Notes: generated from the letters alone by a model not told the origin. DNA of 64,000 nt from Pseudomonas sp. NFACC02 (GCF_900110765.1 NZ_FOEO01000020.1:1-64000); one strand, 5' to 3'; shown: positions 17,416 to 27,537, counted from the first letter of the stretch. Numbers and translations are program-made.

Positions 17416-17831
17416 GTAGACCCGGCCACCGAGCGATACGGGTGGTCGGCCTGGGCTGCCAGCGTGGCTGTCCTGCGTCGGTGCTGCTGGGGTTGATTGA
17501 GGTCTGTCTGCTGGAGCGCCGGATTGCATTGAGCGACATCACCGCCCTGGCCTCTATAGACAGCAAATCAACCGAGCCTGGACTGCTGGCGCTGGCGGAA
17601 CAGCTTCAATTACCAATCGCGTTTTTCAGCGCGGATGAACTGGCGGTCTTCGCGCCGCAACTGAGCCATCGCTCGCAGGTAGCTTTCGATCACACCGGTT
17701 GTTACGGCGTCGCGGAAAGTGCGGCGCTGGCGATGGCGTCGCGGCTGTCGGGCGCGCCTGCCAGTCTGTTGATAGAACGACGCAACTGCTCGCGAGCGAC
17801 CTTCGCATTGGCTGGACGCAACCCGTTGTAA
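17412..17831 (+). CDS. cobE: Cobalamin biosynthesis protein CobE (CbiG C-terminal-like)
   Basis: 139 residues. The start RVVGLGCQRGCPASVLLGLIE and the later TGCYGVAESAALA are the two signatures of the CobE/CbiG C-terminal family. In the aerobic pathway CobE is needed for B12 synthesis though its exact reaction is unsettled. The short form here is not fused to another Cob protein. It starts in an ATGA overlap with cbtA and is followed by cobM after 24 bases. Confidence 0.88.
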   Translation: MSRPGHRAIRVVGLGCQRGCPASVLLGLIEVCLLERRIALSDITALASIDSKSTEPGLLALAEQLQLPIAFFSADELAVFAPQLSHRSQVAFDHTGCYGVAESAALAMASRLSGAPASLLIERRNCSRATFALAGRNPL

Positions 17832-17855
17832 GAGCGCTTGCCCTCTGGAGAACCC

Positions 17856-18602
17856 ATGACCGTTTTTTTCATCGGCGCAGGCCCCGGCGATCCGGACCTG
17901 ATCACCGTCAAAGGTCAACGCCTGATCCGGACCTGCCCGGTCATCATTTATGCCGGATCGCTGGTTCCAGCGGCGGTTCTGGAAGGTCACCAGGCGGTTC
18001 AGGTGACAAACAGCGCAGAGTTGCACCTGGAACAGATCGTCAGCCTGATGAAATCTGCTCATGCAAACGGCCAGGATGTAGCACGCGTACACTCTGGCGA
18101 TCCGAGCCTGTACGGCGCCATCGGTGAGCAAATTCGCTGTCTGCGTGAGCTGGGAATTCCGTTCGAGATCGTCCCGGGCGTAACCGCCACGGCGGCGTGT
18201 GCTGCCCTGCTGGGCGCCGAACTGACACTACCTGACATTTCGCAGAGCGTAATCCTGACCCGTTACGGCGACAAAACGGCGATGCCGGAAGGCGAAGCGT
18301 TGAGCGACCTCGCTCGGCACAAGGCGACCATGGCGATTCATCTGGGGGTCAACAATCTCGCAAAGATCGTCGCTGAACTGACACCCCACTACGGGGCGGA
18401 CTGCCCGATCGCAATCGTTCACAGGGCAAGCTGGCCGGACCAGGATTGGGTGGTCGGAACGCTGGCGGACATCGAACAAAAGGTGCAAGAGAAGGGTTTC
18501 AGGCGTACGGCCCTGATTCTGGTGGGGCGCGTGCTGGGCAATGATGTGTTCAGCGAGTCATCGTTGTATCGGGCCGGGCATGCGCATGTGTTCAGGCCGT
18601 GA
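17856..18602 (+). CDS. cobM: Precorrin-4 C11-methyltransferase
   Basis: 248 residues of the SAM-dependent tetrapyrrole methylase family. FIGAGPGDPDLITVKG (4-19) and IYAGSLVP (about 32-39) define the CobM/CbiF branch, and HSGDPSLYGAIGEQ is the family loop near 75-88. It methylates C-11 of precorrin-4 using S-adenosylmethionine. ATG at 17856 follows CTGGAG. As last gene of the riboswitch operon it should be repressed by B12. Confidence 0.95.
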   Translation: MTVFFIGAGPGDPDLITVKGQRLIRTCPVIIYAGSLVPAAVLEGHQAVQVTNSAELHLEQIVSLMKSAHANGQDVARVHSGDPSLYGAIGEQIRCLRELGIPFEIVPGVTATAACAALLGAELTLPDISQSVILTRYGDKTAMPEGEALSDLARHKATMAIHLGVNNLAKIVAELTPHYGADCPIAIVHRASWPDQDWVVGTLADIEQKVQEKGFRRTALILVGRVLGNDVFSESSLYRAGHAHVFRP

Positions 18603-18644
18603 CTTGAAACGTGCTTGACCCTGTTTTGATGCTGGCCGGAGGTC

Positions 18645-18771
18645 GTAGGCGCTTGGCTTGCCAGCGATCTGTCGCGCAGCAGCCGTAGAATCGGCCACCT
18701 CGGTCTTGGCCGACACACCGCGGGGTTGGCTACCGGTACCAGGCAGATCGCGGGACAAACCACGCGCCTAC
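18645..18771. repeat. REP-type inverted repeat pair
   Basis: GTAGGCGCTTGGCTTGCCAG at 18645 is matched by an inverted GGGACAAACCACGCGCCTAC ending at 18771; imperfect pairing, long spacer. Same family as the pairs at 213, 10742 and 20737. Confidence 0.65.
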
Positions 18772-18787
18772 AACGAATGTGCACTAA

Positions 18788-18819
18788 ACAAAAAGCCCCG
18801 AACCAGTCGGGGCTTTTGT
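18788..18819. terminator. Bidirectional intrinsic terminator between cobM and nfuA
   Basis: AAAAGCCCCG-AACCAGT-CGGGGCTTTT: a 9-10 bp stem flanked by A and T runs. It lies between convergent genes and can serve both. Confidence 0.85.
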
Positions 18820-18833
18820 GCAGCAGAATTCAC

Positions 18834-19427
18834 TCAGTAGTAAGCGTTTTCTTTCTGAGTGTGGTCTGTCACGTCACGTACACCGGACAGCTCAGGAATG
18901 CGCTCCAGCAACGTGCGCTCAATGCCTTCCTTGAGCGTCACGTCAGCCTGACCGCAACCCTGGCAACCGCCACCGAACTGCAGCACGGCGATGTTGGCCT
19001 CACCTTCTTCGACCACATCGATCAACGTGACCTGACCGCCATGGCTCGCCAGACCTGGGTTGATCTCGGTTTGCAGATAGTAATTGATGCGCTCGTTGAT
19101 CGGACTGTCGGCGTTGACCATCGGCACCTTGGCGTTAGGCGCCTTGATCGTCAATTGGCCGCCCATGCGGTCAGTGGCATAGTCGACCACGGCATCATCC
19201 AGAAACGCTTCGCTGAACGAATCGATCCAGGCGGTGAAGCTCTTGAGGCCGATGGCTTTGTCTTCCGGTTTTTCTTCGCCCGGCTTGCAGTAGGCAATGC
19301 AGGTTTCAGCGTATTGGGTGCCAGGCTGGGTAATAAACACGCGGATGCCGATGCCGGGGGTGTTCTGCTTTTGCAGCAGATCGGCCAGGTAATCGTGGGC
19401 GGCATCGGTAATAGTAATAGCGGTCAT
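18834..19427 (-). CDS. nfuA: Fe-S biogenesis protein NfuA
   Basis: 197 residues: an N-terminal A-type-carrier-like domain (about 1-95) lacking the A-type cysteines, and a C-terminal Nfu domain with FGGGCQGCGQADVTLKEGIE carrying the cluster cysteines at 155 and 158. It delivers 4Fe-4S clusters under stress and iron limitation. ATG at 19427 follows GAGGAA; the 16 residues further upstream in frame are not conserved. Confidence 0.95.
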   Translation of the reverse strand: MTAITITDAAHDYLADLLQKQNTPGIGIRVFITQPGTQYAETCIAYCKPGEEKPEDKAIGLKSFTAWIDSFSEAFLDDAVVDYATDRMGGQLTIKAPNAKVPMVNADSPINERINYYLQTEINPGLASHGGQVTLIDVVEEGEANIAVLQFGGGCQGCGQADVTLKEGIERTLLERIPELSGVRDVTDHTQKENAYY

Positions 19428-19537
19428 GAAAATTCCTCGCAGACGTGAGGCGGAGTTTACGCCATTCCACGGCAACTGACAAAGTCCCAGTATTTCGCTC
19501 AGGTAATCACTTCAACCCCTTCGCGGGATGCTGGCAG

Positions 19538-20557
19538 TCAGGGTACAGCCACTTCCTTGACCGCCCTTCTGCTGTCCAGCCAGCCTTTCATCCGGCGGTA
19601 CAAGCCTTTCTCGATCCACTCGTAGCTCAGCCACGCGCCAAACGCGATCACCGGGATGCACACGGCGAATGCCACGTATGGATTGACACCATACCGCTGA
19701 GTGGCCAGCCAGCCGCCGTACAGCACCAACACATGCAGCAGGTACACCGAATAGGAACAGTCGCCCATGGTTTTCAGCAGGCGACTGCCGCGCATGTACG
19801 GTTCGAGCGAGATACAGGCCACTACAATCACCGCGCTGGGCAGCCCCCAATTGACGATGCGCAGGTCGGGCGGAAGGTGCTTGATCGTCAACAACGCACC
19901 GGCGATGGCGAACAGGGGCAGCCACAATCGCTCGGTGATCCAGCCGCGGCGGTAAATGACCCCGATGCCGATACCGAGCAGGAATTCATACACGATGTCG
20001 TTGGCATAGAAACGACTGATCAGGCCCGAACGTCCCAGGACATCGGTCACGGCGAACAACGCGGCCGCGACGATCAGCGGGCGCATACGCTGTTGAAACA
20101 GGAATACCATCGAGAACAGGACGTAGAACAGCATTTCGTAGTTCAGCGTCCAGCCCACGTTCAGCGTCGGGTACAGCCCATAGCCACCGGGGTTTTCAGA
20201 CGGAATGAACATCAGCGACAGGATAAAGCTCTGCCAGTCGACGACCTGATGCGGTAGCAACGGGTGAGCGACGACCACCAGCAGCCCCATCACCACGGTG
20301 TAGAGCCAATAAGCGGGGACGATACGGATAATGCGATTGAGCATGAAACGACTGGCGGGAATGTCCTTGTCCACCGTTGACAGGTAGATCACCAGACCGC
20401 TGATGACGAAGAAGATGTCAACGCCAACGGCACCCTTTTCAGTAAAAAACCGGCCGATCGGGCCGCTGGGATGAAAGTCGAAAAAAATCTGCATGAAGTG
20501 ATGACACACAACCACCCATGCGGCGAGCGCACGCAGGGCTTGAACCGAAATCAACAT
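19538..20557 (-). CDS. Acyltransferase family 3 membrane protein
   Basis: 339 residues with about ten hydrophobic helices and the OafA/NodX/YrhL-type signature: VQALRALAAWVVVCHHF (His pair near residue 20) and GAVGVDIFFVISGLVIY, then RIIRIVPAYWLYT. Such inner-membrane enzymes O-acylate sugars of lipopolysaccharide or exopolysaccharide. No glycan genes are adjacent, so the acceptor is unknown. ATG at 20557 follows AGAGGTT. It is upstream-isolated by a REP pair. Confidence 0.88.
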   Translation of the reverse strand: MLISVQALRALAAWVVVCHHFMQIFFDFHPSGPIGRFFTEKGAVGVDIFFVISGLVIYLSTVDKDIPASRFMLNRIIRIVPAYWLYTVVMGLLVVVAHPLLPHQVVDWQSFILSLMFIPSENPGGYGLYPTLNVGWTLNYEMLFYVLFSMVFLFQQRMRPLIVAAALFAVTDVLGRSGLISRFYANDIVYEFLLGIGIGVIYRRGWITERLWLPLFAIAGALLTIKHLPPDLRIVNWGLPSAVIVVACISLEPYMRGSRLLKTMGDCSYSVYLLHVLVLYGGWLATQRYGVNPYVAFAVCIPVIAFGAWLSYEWIEKGLYRRMKGWLDSRRAVKEVAVP

Positions 20558-20736
20558 CGCTAACCTCTTGCTTGGTCGGTTTTGACCCACGATTCAGGAC
20601 CTCTAAAAAGGCCGTGTTGGCAGGACGACTCACAGGGTCCGACTTCGATGTTTGCAAAAAGGTTCGACGGGACTGACAGACTGCGTAATGGCTGCAGGCC
20701 ATGTTTTATAAGGCTTTTTGAGGATGCTCAAGTCTG

Positions 20737-20824
20737 TCGCAGGCGCGCGTTTGCCCGCGATTGCGGCGTATCAGCGACACAGGTGTCGCCATGAAAACCA
20801 CCATCGCGGGCAAGCGCGCCTATA
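20737..20824. repeat. REP-type inverted repeat pair with inner stem
   Basis: GGCGCGCGTTTGCCCGCGAT (from about 20741) pairs with ATCGCGGGCAAGCGCGCC (20802-20820). The loop itself contains GCGACAC...GTGTCGC (20773-20789), giving a second stem. Confidence 0.75.
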
Positions 20825-20845
20825 CGTTCAGCGACCAACGGTCAC

Positions 20846-23161
20846 TTACAGATTTTCATATCGGTTCATGTCCAGCACCCCCGCCTCCTGCGGGTCGGTT
20901 TCCTGAATGTACCGATTCAGATCGTGGAAATACGTCCAGAACAGTGGATGACTGCGACGCACGCCCCAGCGTTCGACGATTTTTTCGAACGCTTCCTTGT
21001 GATCGTGGGCCTGCTCCATCGCATCCACGAAATCGCTCACCTCGCTGGCCGGGATATTGAAGATGAAATTCGGGTAGCTGCTGAGGACACCCGGGTAGAT
21101 CGTCAAGCTGTCTAGCCCGGGCTGATAGCGATAGGCCTCGCCCAACAGAAACGCTACGTTACTGTGTGCGCGGTTGCGCAGCATGCTGTAGACGATGCGC
21201 TTGCCGCTCCCATCCTGAATACGGAGCATCGTCGCCTCCGGCAACTGGTTGATGACCTTCAACCCCGCTGCCGGACGCGAAACCAGGCGGCTCAGCGACT
21301 GCTCGACCTCACTGAACACCGGCCCGACACCCTGCCGTGAACAATACGCGCCGCTGCAGCGGTTGATCGGATCAGGAGACGCATTGAGTGTACCGGCGCG
21401 CTCGACCAACTTGCGTTCGAAGTCGCGCTCCGGATCTTTCTCGTCCAGCTTCATGCCGGTCGGCGTGTCGTCATCGATGGCCTGATAGTCCAGCCACATT
21501 TTCACCTTGCCGCTGTTCTGGTACCAACTGCCGAGGATGTCATCGCGCTTATCGGCCGGCATCAGGCGCAGGAAATTGACTTCGGCGCCGTTGCGGATCA
21601 GATCGAAATACAGACGCGTCTGTACCTGGTGCGACACGTTGCCAAACACATCGAAGTTCACGGCCAGTTGGTAGTACGTGCGCTCCAGCAGTGGGTAGTC
21701 AAACAGCCAGACGGTGTTGGGCAGATCACCGATCAGCCCCTTGGTGACCGAGGCGCTGTCGAAATGGCGGAAGATCGTCAGCAGTGCGTTGTCGTTGCCG
21801 GCCCACAATGTCGCCCAACCGGGCGGCGGCATATGCGCATAGGCGTCACTGCGAAGCTCTTCGTACTCGTTTCGCTTGTCACGGTAGTCGTGCCACAGGG
21901 TCAGGACACTGCCCACATCGTCATCCTGACCCGGCATCGCCAGCAGCGGCGTTGCCTTGCCGCGATAGACAGCATCGGTGATGTAGCGGTCATGGGCGGG
22001 TTCCTGGAACAACGCCCAGAAATGATCGCGAATCACGTCAGTTGCAATCTCGCCGCGACACACCGGACCGCGAATGAACGTTCTGACGAAGTATTCCGCG
22101 TTATCCAGCATGAACTGGTAGCGCGCCACCGCCGGAATTTCCTTGAAGGTGTCGAACGGGTTCGCGCGGCGCTGCGGGCCGTAGCCCGGCAGTTCGGTGG
22201 CGTGCCAGTTACCGCTGTAGAACAGCTGTTTGACCCGATCCAGCTTCTGTGGGCTCATCGGATAAGTGATGTGAGTCTTGTGGACGATGACGCCCTGAAC
22301 CGGCATCAAACGGTAATAGAAGGTTGTCCCCGGATCGTCATCCGGACGGCGGGTTGCGATCAGGTCCACCGGCTGTCCGCTGGGCGTACGCGAACGCACC
22401 CATTGAAAGAAATGCCCAGGCTCGCCACCGGAGAAATAAATGTGCGCCAGAAACAGGTGCTCGTATAACCAGCGCGCAACCAACGCCTCGGTCGAGCCGG
22501 GACGATTGAAGAGGTTTTCCCAGTCGGAGATCTGCGCGGCTTCAGCGGGACTGGCCTGCACGGGCGCTTGCTCGACAGGCGCTCCGGCGGCCAGCCAGCG
22601 CTGGAGGGTGTTGTATTGCGCGTCTGTCAGACCGGTAACTGCCAGCGGCATGCCCTGGCCGGGATGCGACCTGGCATACCCCTCGAATTCCTGAGGCAGC
22701 GGGCACATGTTCTCGCGATTAAGCCCCAGCACGATGTCGTCCGGGATCTTGGCGTTGGGCTCCAGCGGCGCGCTGTGACCGAACTCGAGCATTCTCGCCA
22801 TCAATGCGGCCTGATTGCTCTGGCCATCGAGCACCGAGTAAAAGCCTTTCTTGCGCCAGGCATCAGGGCCCTCGGCGTCATAGAAAATCCGCGTCGGCGC
22901 AACGGCCTGACTGCGGTCACCCTGGTACACCGGCACCTTGGACGCCCCGCGCAATGCGCCCTCCCCGCTGCCCAGGTTCAACTGGCAGGCTGCATCGTTG
23001 CACGCGTGGCAAGCGACGCATTTCTCGGTGAAGATCGGCTGAATGTCCCGGCTATAGGAAATGGCCGTGGCCGCAGGAATTGATTGGGGAAGAGGCGACT
23101 GCGCGAACGCTGCACCGCCAACCATCAAGGCCACAACCGTGGCGTACAAGCGATGCAACAT
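20846..23161 (-). CDS. cti: Fatty acid cis/trans isomerase
   Basis: 771 residues with a signal peptide (residues 1-20) and the heme-binding CVACH at 48-52 near the mature N-terminus, both diagnostic of Cti. The enzyme is a periplasmic cytochrome-c-type protein that converts cis to trans unsaturated fatty acids in membrane phospholipids, a fast response of Pseudomonas to solvents and heat. Length agrees with the family. It stands alone between an acyltransferase and the divergent metH. Confidence 0.95.
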   Translation of the reverse strand: MLHRLYATVVALMVGGAAFAQSPLPQSIPAATAISYSRDIQPIFTEKCVACHACNDAACQLNLGSGEGALRGASKVPVYQGDRSQAVAPTRIFYDAEGPDAWRKKGFYSVLDGQSNQAALMARMLEFGHSAPLEPNAKIPDDIVLGLNRENMCPLPQEFEGYARSHPGQGMPLAVTGLTDAQYNTLQRWLAAGAPVEQAPVQASPAEAAQISDWENLFNRPGSTEALVARWLYEHLFLAHIYFSGGEPGHFFQWVRSRTPSGQPVDLIATRRPDDDPGTTFYYRLMPVQGVIVHKTHITYPMSPQKLDRVKQLFYSGNWHATELPGYGPQRRANPFDTFKEIPAVARYQFMLDNAEYFVRTFIRGPVCRGEIATDVIRDHFWALFQEPAHDRYITDAVYRGKATPLLAMPGQDDDVGSVLTLWHDYRDKRNEYEELRSDAYAHMPPPGWATLWAGNDNALLTIFRHFDSASVTKGLIGDLPNTVWLFDYPLLERTYYQLAVNFDVFGNVSHQVQTRLYFDLIRNGAEVNFLRLMPADKRDDILGSWYQNSGKVKMWLDYQAIDDDTPTGMKLDEKDPERDFERKLVERAGTLNASPDPINRCSGAYCSRQGVGPVFSEVEQSLSRLVSRPAAGLKVINQLPEATMLRIQDGSGKRIVYSMLRNRAHSNVAFLLGEAYRYQPGLDSLTIYPGVLSSYPNFIFNIPASEVSDFVDAMEQAHDHKEAFEKIVERWGVRRSHPLFWTYFHDLNRYIQETDPQEAGVLDMNRYENL

Positions 23162-23333
23162 GGAACGAGGTCCTGAACGTAAAAATGCCCGATGATTCTA
23201 CCTGTGGCGAGCGGCCATCAACATGAACAGAATTCATGTAAATTCCGTGACGGTTTAAAACCGTACAGGTTTGCTATTATTTCGCACTTTTCGGCAGCAC
23301 CTTATTTCGTATTTCTTCATCCGGGTACTCTTC

Positions 23334-26300
23334 ATGTCAGATCGCAGCGCGCGTCTTCAAGCACTTCAGCAGGCTCTCAAAGAGCGAATCCTGATTCTCG
23401 ATGGCGGCATGGGCACCATGATCCAGAGCTATCGCCTGGAGGAAGAAGACTACCGTGGCAAGCGCTTTGCCGACTGGCCAAGTGACGTCAAGGGCAACAA
23501 CGACCTGCTGATCCTGACCCGCCCGGACGTCATCGGCGCGATCGAAAAGGAATACTTGGACGCTGGCGCCGACATCCTCGAAACCAACACCTTCAACGCG
23601 ACCCAGGTGTCCCAGGCCGACTACGGCATGGAAGCGCTAGTGTATGAGCTGAACGTGGAAGGCGCCCGCCTTGCCCGGCAGGTCGCCGACGCCAAGACCC
23701 TGGAAACACCGGACAAGCCACGCTTTGTCGCCGGCGTGCTCGGCCCGACCAGCCGCACCTGTTCCCTGTCCCCGGACGTCAATAACCCCGGCTACCGCAA
23801 CGTCACCTTCGATGAACTGGTGGAGAACTACACCGAAGCCACCAAGGGCCTGATCGAAGGCGGTGCGGACATGATCCTCATCGAAACCATCTTCGACACC
23901 TTGAACGCCAAGGCGGCGATCTTCGCCGTCCAGGGCGTCTTCGATGAAATCGGCTTCGAATTGCCGATCATGATCTCGGGCACCATCACCGATGCGTCTG
24001 GCCGTACGCTGTCGGGCCAGACCACCGAAGCGTTCTGGAACTCGGTGCGCCACGCCAATCCGATCTCGGTGGGTCTGAACTGTGCATTGGGCGCCAGTGA
24101 ACTGCGTCCGTACCTCGAAGAACTGTCCAACAAGGCCGACACCCACGTGTCGGCGCACCCGAACGCCGGTCTGCCAAACGAATTCGGTGAGTACGATGAG
24201 GCGCCCGCCGAGATGGCCAAGGTCGTCGAAGAGTTCGCCCAGAGCGGCTTCCTCAACATCGTCGGCGGTTGCTGCGGCACCACCCCGGCACACATCAAAG
24301 CCATCGCCAACATCGTCGCCAGCTACGCGCCGCGCGCGATTCCGGACATTCCGAAGGCCTGTCGCCTGTCGGGTCTGGAACCGTTCACCATCGACCGCAG
24401 CTCGCTGTTCGTCAACGTCGGTGAGCGCACCAACATCACCGGTTCTGCCCGCTTCGCCCGCCTGATCCGTGAAGACAATTACACCGAAGCGCTGGAAGTG
24501 GCCCTGCAACAGGTCGAAGCCGGCGCCCAGGTGATCGACATCAACATGGACGAAGGCATGCTGGACTCGAAGAAGGCCATGGTGACCTTCCTCAACCTGA
24601 TAGCCGGCGAACCGGACATCTCCCGCGTGCCGATCATGATCGACTCGTCGAAATGGGACGTAATCGAAGCCGGCCTCAAGTGCATTCAGGGCAAGGGCAT
24701 CGTCAACTCGATCAGCATGAAGGAAGGCGTCGAGCAGTTCATCCACCACGCCAGGCTGTGCAAGCGCTATGGCGCTGCCGTGGTGGTGATGGCGTTCGAC
24801 GAGGCCGGTCAGGCCGACACCGAGGCGCGCAAGAAGGAAATCTGCAAACGCTCCTACGACATTCTGGTCAACGAAGTCGGTTTCCCGCCGGAAGACATCA
24901 TCTTCGACCCGAACATCTTCGCGGTCGCCACCGGCATCGAGGAGCACAACAACTACGCGGTCGATTTCATCAATGCGTGCGCGTACATCCGTGACGAGCT
25001 GCCGTATGCGCTCACGTCCGGCGGTGTCTCCAACGTGTCGTTCTCGTTCCGGGGCAACAACCCGGTGCGCGAGGCGATTCACTCGGTGTTCCTGCTGTAC
25101 GCCATCCGCAGCGGCCTGACCATGGGCATCGTCAACGCTGGCCAGCTGGAAATCTACGACGAGATTCCTGCCGAGCTGCGCGACGCGGTAGAAGACGTGG
25201 TGTTGAACCGAACGCCCAATGGCACCGACGCACTGCTGGCCATTGCCGACAAGTTCAAGGGCGATGGCTCGGTCAAGGAAGCCGAAACCGAAGAATGGCG
25301 CAGCTGGGAGGTCAATGAGCGCCTCAAGCACGCACTGGTCAAGGGTATTACGACGCACATCGTCGAGGACACCGAGCTCTCGCGTCAGTCCTTCGCGCGC
25401 CCCATCGAGGTCATCGAAGGCCCGCTGATGGCGGGCATGAACGTGGTGGGCGATCTGTTCGGTTCGGGCAAGATGTTCCTGCCGCAGGTGGTCAAATCCG
25501 CCCGCGTCATGAAGCAGGCAGTGGCCCATCTGATTCCATTTATCGAAGCGGAAAAAGGCGACAAGCCGGAGGCCAAGGGCAAAATCCTGATGGCCACGGT
25601 CAAAGGCGACGTCCATGACATTGGCAAGAACATCGTTGGCGTTGTATTGGGTTGTAACGGTTACGACATCGTCGACCTCGGCGTCATGGTACCGGCGGAA
25701 AAGATCCTGCAGGTGGCCAAGGACGAGAAGTGCGACATCATCGGCCTGTCCGGCCTGATCACGCCGTCGCTGGACGAGATGGTTCACGTCGCCCGCGAGA
25801 TGCAGCGTCAGAACTTCAGCCTGCCGCTGATGATCGGCGGCGCGACCACGTCCAAAGCGCACACGGCCGTGAAAATCGAGCCGAAGTACAGCAACGACGC
25901 CGTGATCTACGTCACCGACGCCTCGCGCGCCGTGGGCGTGGCCACCCAGCTGCTGTCCAAGGAACTGAAAGCCGGCTTCATCGAGAAAACCCGCGCCGAG
26001 TACGTTGAAGTGCGCGAGCGGACCTCAGCCCGTAGCGCCCGGACTGAGCGTCTGAGCTACAGCGCGGCGATCGCCAAGAAACCACAGTTCGACTGGGCCA
26101 GCTATCAGCCGGTCAAGCCGACGTTTACCGGCGTCAAGGTGCTGGAAGACATCGACCTCAACGTGCTGGTCGATTACATCGACTGGACCCCGTTCTTTAT
26201 CTCGTGGGACCTGGCGGGTAAGTACCCGCGCATCCTCACGGACGAAGTCGTCGGTGAAGCAGCGACCTCCCTGTTCAACGATGCCCAGGAAATGCTGCGT

Positions 26301-27044
26301 AAACTGATCGACGAAAAACTGATTCGCAGCCGCGCGGTGTTCGGGTTCTGGCCCGCCAACCAGGTGGACCATGACGATCTGGAGCTGTACGGCGATGACG
26401 GCAAGCCTCTGGCAAAACTGCATCACTTGCGTCAGCAGATCATCAAGACCGACGGCAAGCCAAACTTCTCGCTCGCCGATTTCGTAGCCCCGAAAGGCAG
26501 CGGCGTCACCGACTATGTCGGCGGCTTCATCACCACTGCCGGCATCGGTGCCGAGGAGGTGTCCAAGGCCTATCAGGACAAGGGCGACGACTACAACGCG
26601 ATCATGGTCAAAGCCCTGGCCGATCGTCTGGCCGAGGCCTGCGCCGAATGGCTGCACCAGCAAGTGCGTAAAAACTACTGGGGCTACGCGACTGACGAAC
26701 AACTGGACAACGAAGACCTGATCAAAGAGAAATACGTCGGCATCCGCCCCGCGCCCGGCTACCCGGCCTGTCCTGACCACACCGAGAAAGGCGTCCTGTT
26801 CGACCTGCTGGACCCGACCCAGGGCGACGGCAAGCCTGGCATCAGCGGCGTGTTCCTGACCGAGCACTATGCGATGTTCCCGGCAGCGGCCGTCAGCGGC
26901 TGGTACTTCGCCCACCCACAGGCGCAATACTTTGCCGTAGGCAAAATCGACAAGGACCAGGTGGAGAGCTACAACGCCCGTAAGGGGCAGGAGATGCGCG
27001 TCACCGAGCGGTGGCTGGCGCCTAATCTCGGGTATGACGAGTAA
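23334..27044 (+). CDS. metH: Cobalamin-dependent methionine synthase
   Basis: 1236 residues with the full four-module plan. The homocysteine domain (about 1-340) has the zinc cysteines in GGCCGTTP (313-314). The folate domain follows (FVNVGERTNITGSARF near 365). The cobalamin module contains DVHDIGKNIVGVVLGCNGYD with the cobalt-ligating His at 761. The reactivation domain ends with RPAPGYPACPDHTEK for S-adenosylmethionine. It moves methyl from methyltetrahydrofolate to homocysteine. The ATG at 23334 is preferred over 23271 since the conserved N-terminus begins there. It uses the B12 made by the cob genes in this window. Confidence 0.97.
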   Translation: MSDRSARLQALQQALKERILILDGGMGTMIQSYRLEEEDYRGKRFADWPSDVKGNNDLLILTRPDVIGAIEKEYLDAGADILETNTFNATQVSQADYGMEALVYELNVEGARLARQVADAKTLETPDKPRFVAGVLGPTSRTCSLSPDVNNPGYRNVTFDELVENYTEATKGLIEGGADMILIETIFDTLNAKAAIFAVQGVFDEIGFELPIMISGTITDASGRTLSGQTTEAFWNSVRHANPISVGLNCALGASELRPYLEELSNKADTHVSAHPNAGLPNEFGEYDEAPAEMAKVVEEFAQSGFLNIVGGCCGTTPAHIKAIANIVASYAPRAIPDIPKACRLSGLEPFTIDRSSLFVNVGERTNITGSARFARLIREDNYTEALEVALQQVEAGAQVIDINMDEGMLDSKKAMVTFLNLIAGEPDISRVPIMIDSSKWDVIEAGLKCIQGKGIVNSISMKEGVEQFIHHARLCKRYGAAVVVMAFDEAGQADTEARKKEICKRSYDILVNEVGFPPEDIIFDPNIFAVATGIEEHNNYAVDFINACAYIRDELPYALTSGGVSNVSFSFRGNNPVREAIHSVFLLYAIRSGLTMGIVNAGQLEIYDEIPAELRDAVEDVVLNRTPNGTDALLAIADKFKGDGSVKEAETEEWRSWEVNERLKHALVKGITTHIVEDTELSRQSFARPIEVIEGPLMAGMNVVGDLFGSGKMFLPQVVKSARVMKQAVAHLIPFIEAEKGDKPEAKGKILMATVKGDVHDIGKNIVGVVLGCNGYDIVDLGVMVPAEKILQVAKDEKCDIIGLSGLITPSLDEMVHVAREMQRQNFSLPLMIGGATTSKAHTAVKIEPKYSNDAVIYVTDASRAVGVATQLLSKELKAGFIEKTRAEYVEVRERTSARSARTERLSYSAAIAKKPQFDWASYQPVKPTFTGVKVLEDIDLNVLVDYIDWTPFFISWDLAGKYPRILTDEVVGEAATSLFNDAQEMLRKLIDEKLIRSRAVFGFWPANQVDHDDLELYGDDGKPLAKLHHLRQQIIKTDGKPNFSLADFVAPKGSGVTDYVGGFITTAGIGAEEVSKAYQDKGDDYNAIMVKALADRLAEACAEWLHQQVRKNYWGYATDEQLDNEDLIKEKYVGIRPAPGYPACPDHTEKGVLFDLLDPTQGDGKPGISGVFLTEHYAMFPAAAVSGWYFAHPQAQYFAVGKIDKDQVESYNARKGQEMRVTERWLAPNLGYDE

Positions 27045-27067
27045 TCGTCCAGCCGATACCCTTGGCA

Positions 27068-27120
27068 CCGCAGCAGTGACGTCTACAGCCATGACGTCAT
27101 GGCTTATAAACCTGCTGCGG
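27068..27120. repeat. Nested palindrome downstream of metH
   Basis: CCGCAGCAG (27068-27076) pairs with CTGCTGCGG (27112-27120), and between them lies a perfect 18-bp palindrome AGCCATGACGTCATGGCT (27087-27104). There is no T run after it. It could act as a transcript 3'-end structure or a protein-binding site. Confidence 0.7.
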
Positions 27121-27139
27121 ATGCTGCTTCGGCCACGCG

Positions 27140-27358
27140 TTAGCGATAACGGCCCTGCTGCATCAATTGAAGGGCTTCGGGCAAATCGAGATGCGAATGC
27201 AGATTGGCAAAAGAAGCCTGCTGAAGCACCACTGCCGACTTCCAGGCGACGCCCCCCATTGCCGAGCTGGACACCATCTTCATCATATTGAGCGTCGATT
27301 CATCCAGCGCGAGTAAAAGCGTATGGGCCGTAAAACGGAAATCGTCTGCAGTTTGCAT
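27140..27358 (-). CDS. Small protein of unknown function
   Basis: 72 residues, no signal peptide. The central stretch LLALDESTLNMMKMVSSSA is mildly hydrophobic and looks helical; the C-terminus LDLPEALQLMQQGRYR is polar. The ATG at 27358 follows AAAGG. I do not recognise the family. It is the first gene of a run of short, unlinked genes that continues to tRNA-Pro at 34.6 kb and is convergent with metH. Confidence 0.55.
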   Translation of the reverse strand: MQTADDFRFTAHTLLLALDESTLNMMKMVSSSAMGGVAWKSAVVLQQASFANLHSHLDLPEALQLMQQGRYR

Positions 27359-27537
27359 GCGGAAAACCTTTCAGCTGAAGCAATCGGTTATCGATTCCAT
27401 CTATTTATGAGCAATGGCTGATCAGCTAATTCAACTAAACCGGATCAACGGTCTCTCTGGATAGGTGCTGGCGGCCAACCTGCTCAGTGCGCGGGCAGCA
27501 AAGGTACTCGACGCCTCCGGCGGGCCAGGAATGCGCC

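Noticed and set aside
23637..25862. 741-codon minus-strand frame inside metH
   Set aside because: Antisense shadow caused by high G+C third positions; metH domains are unambiguous.
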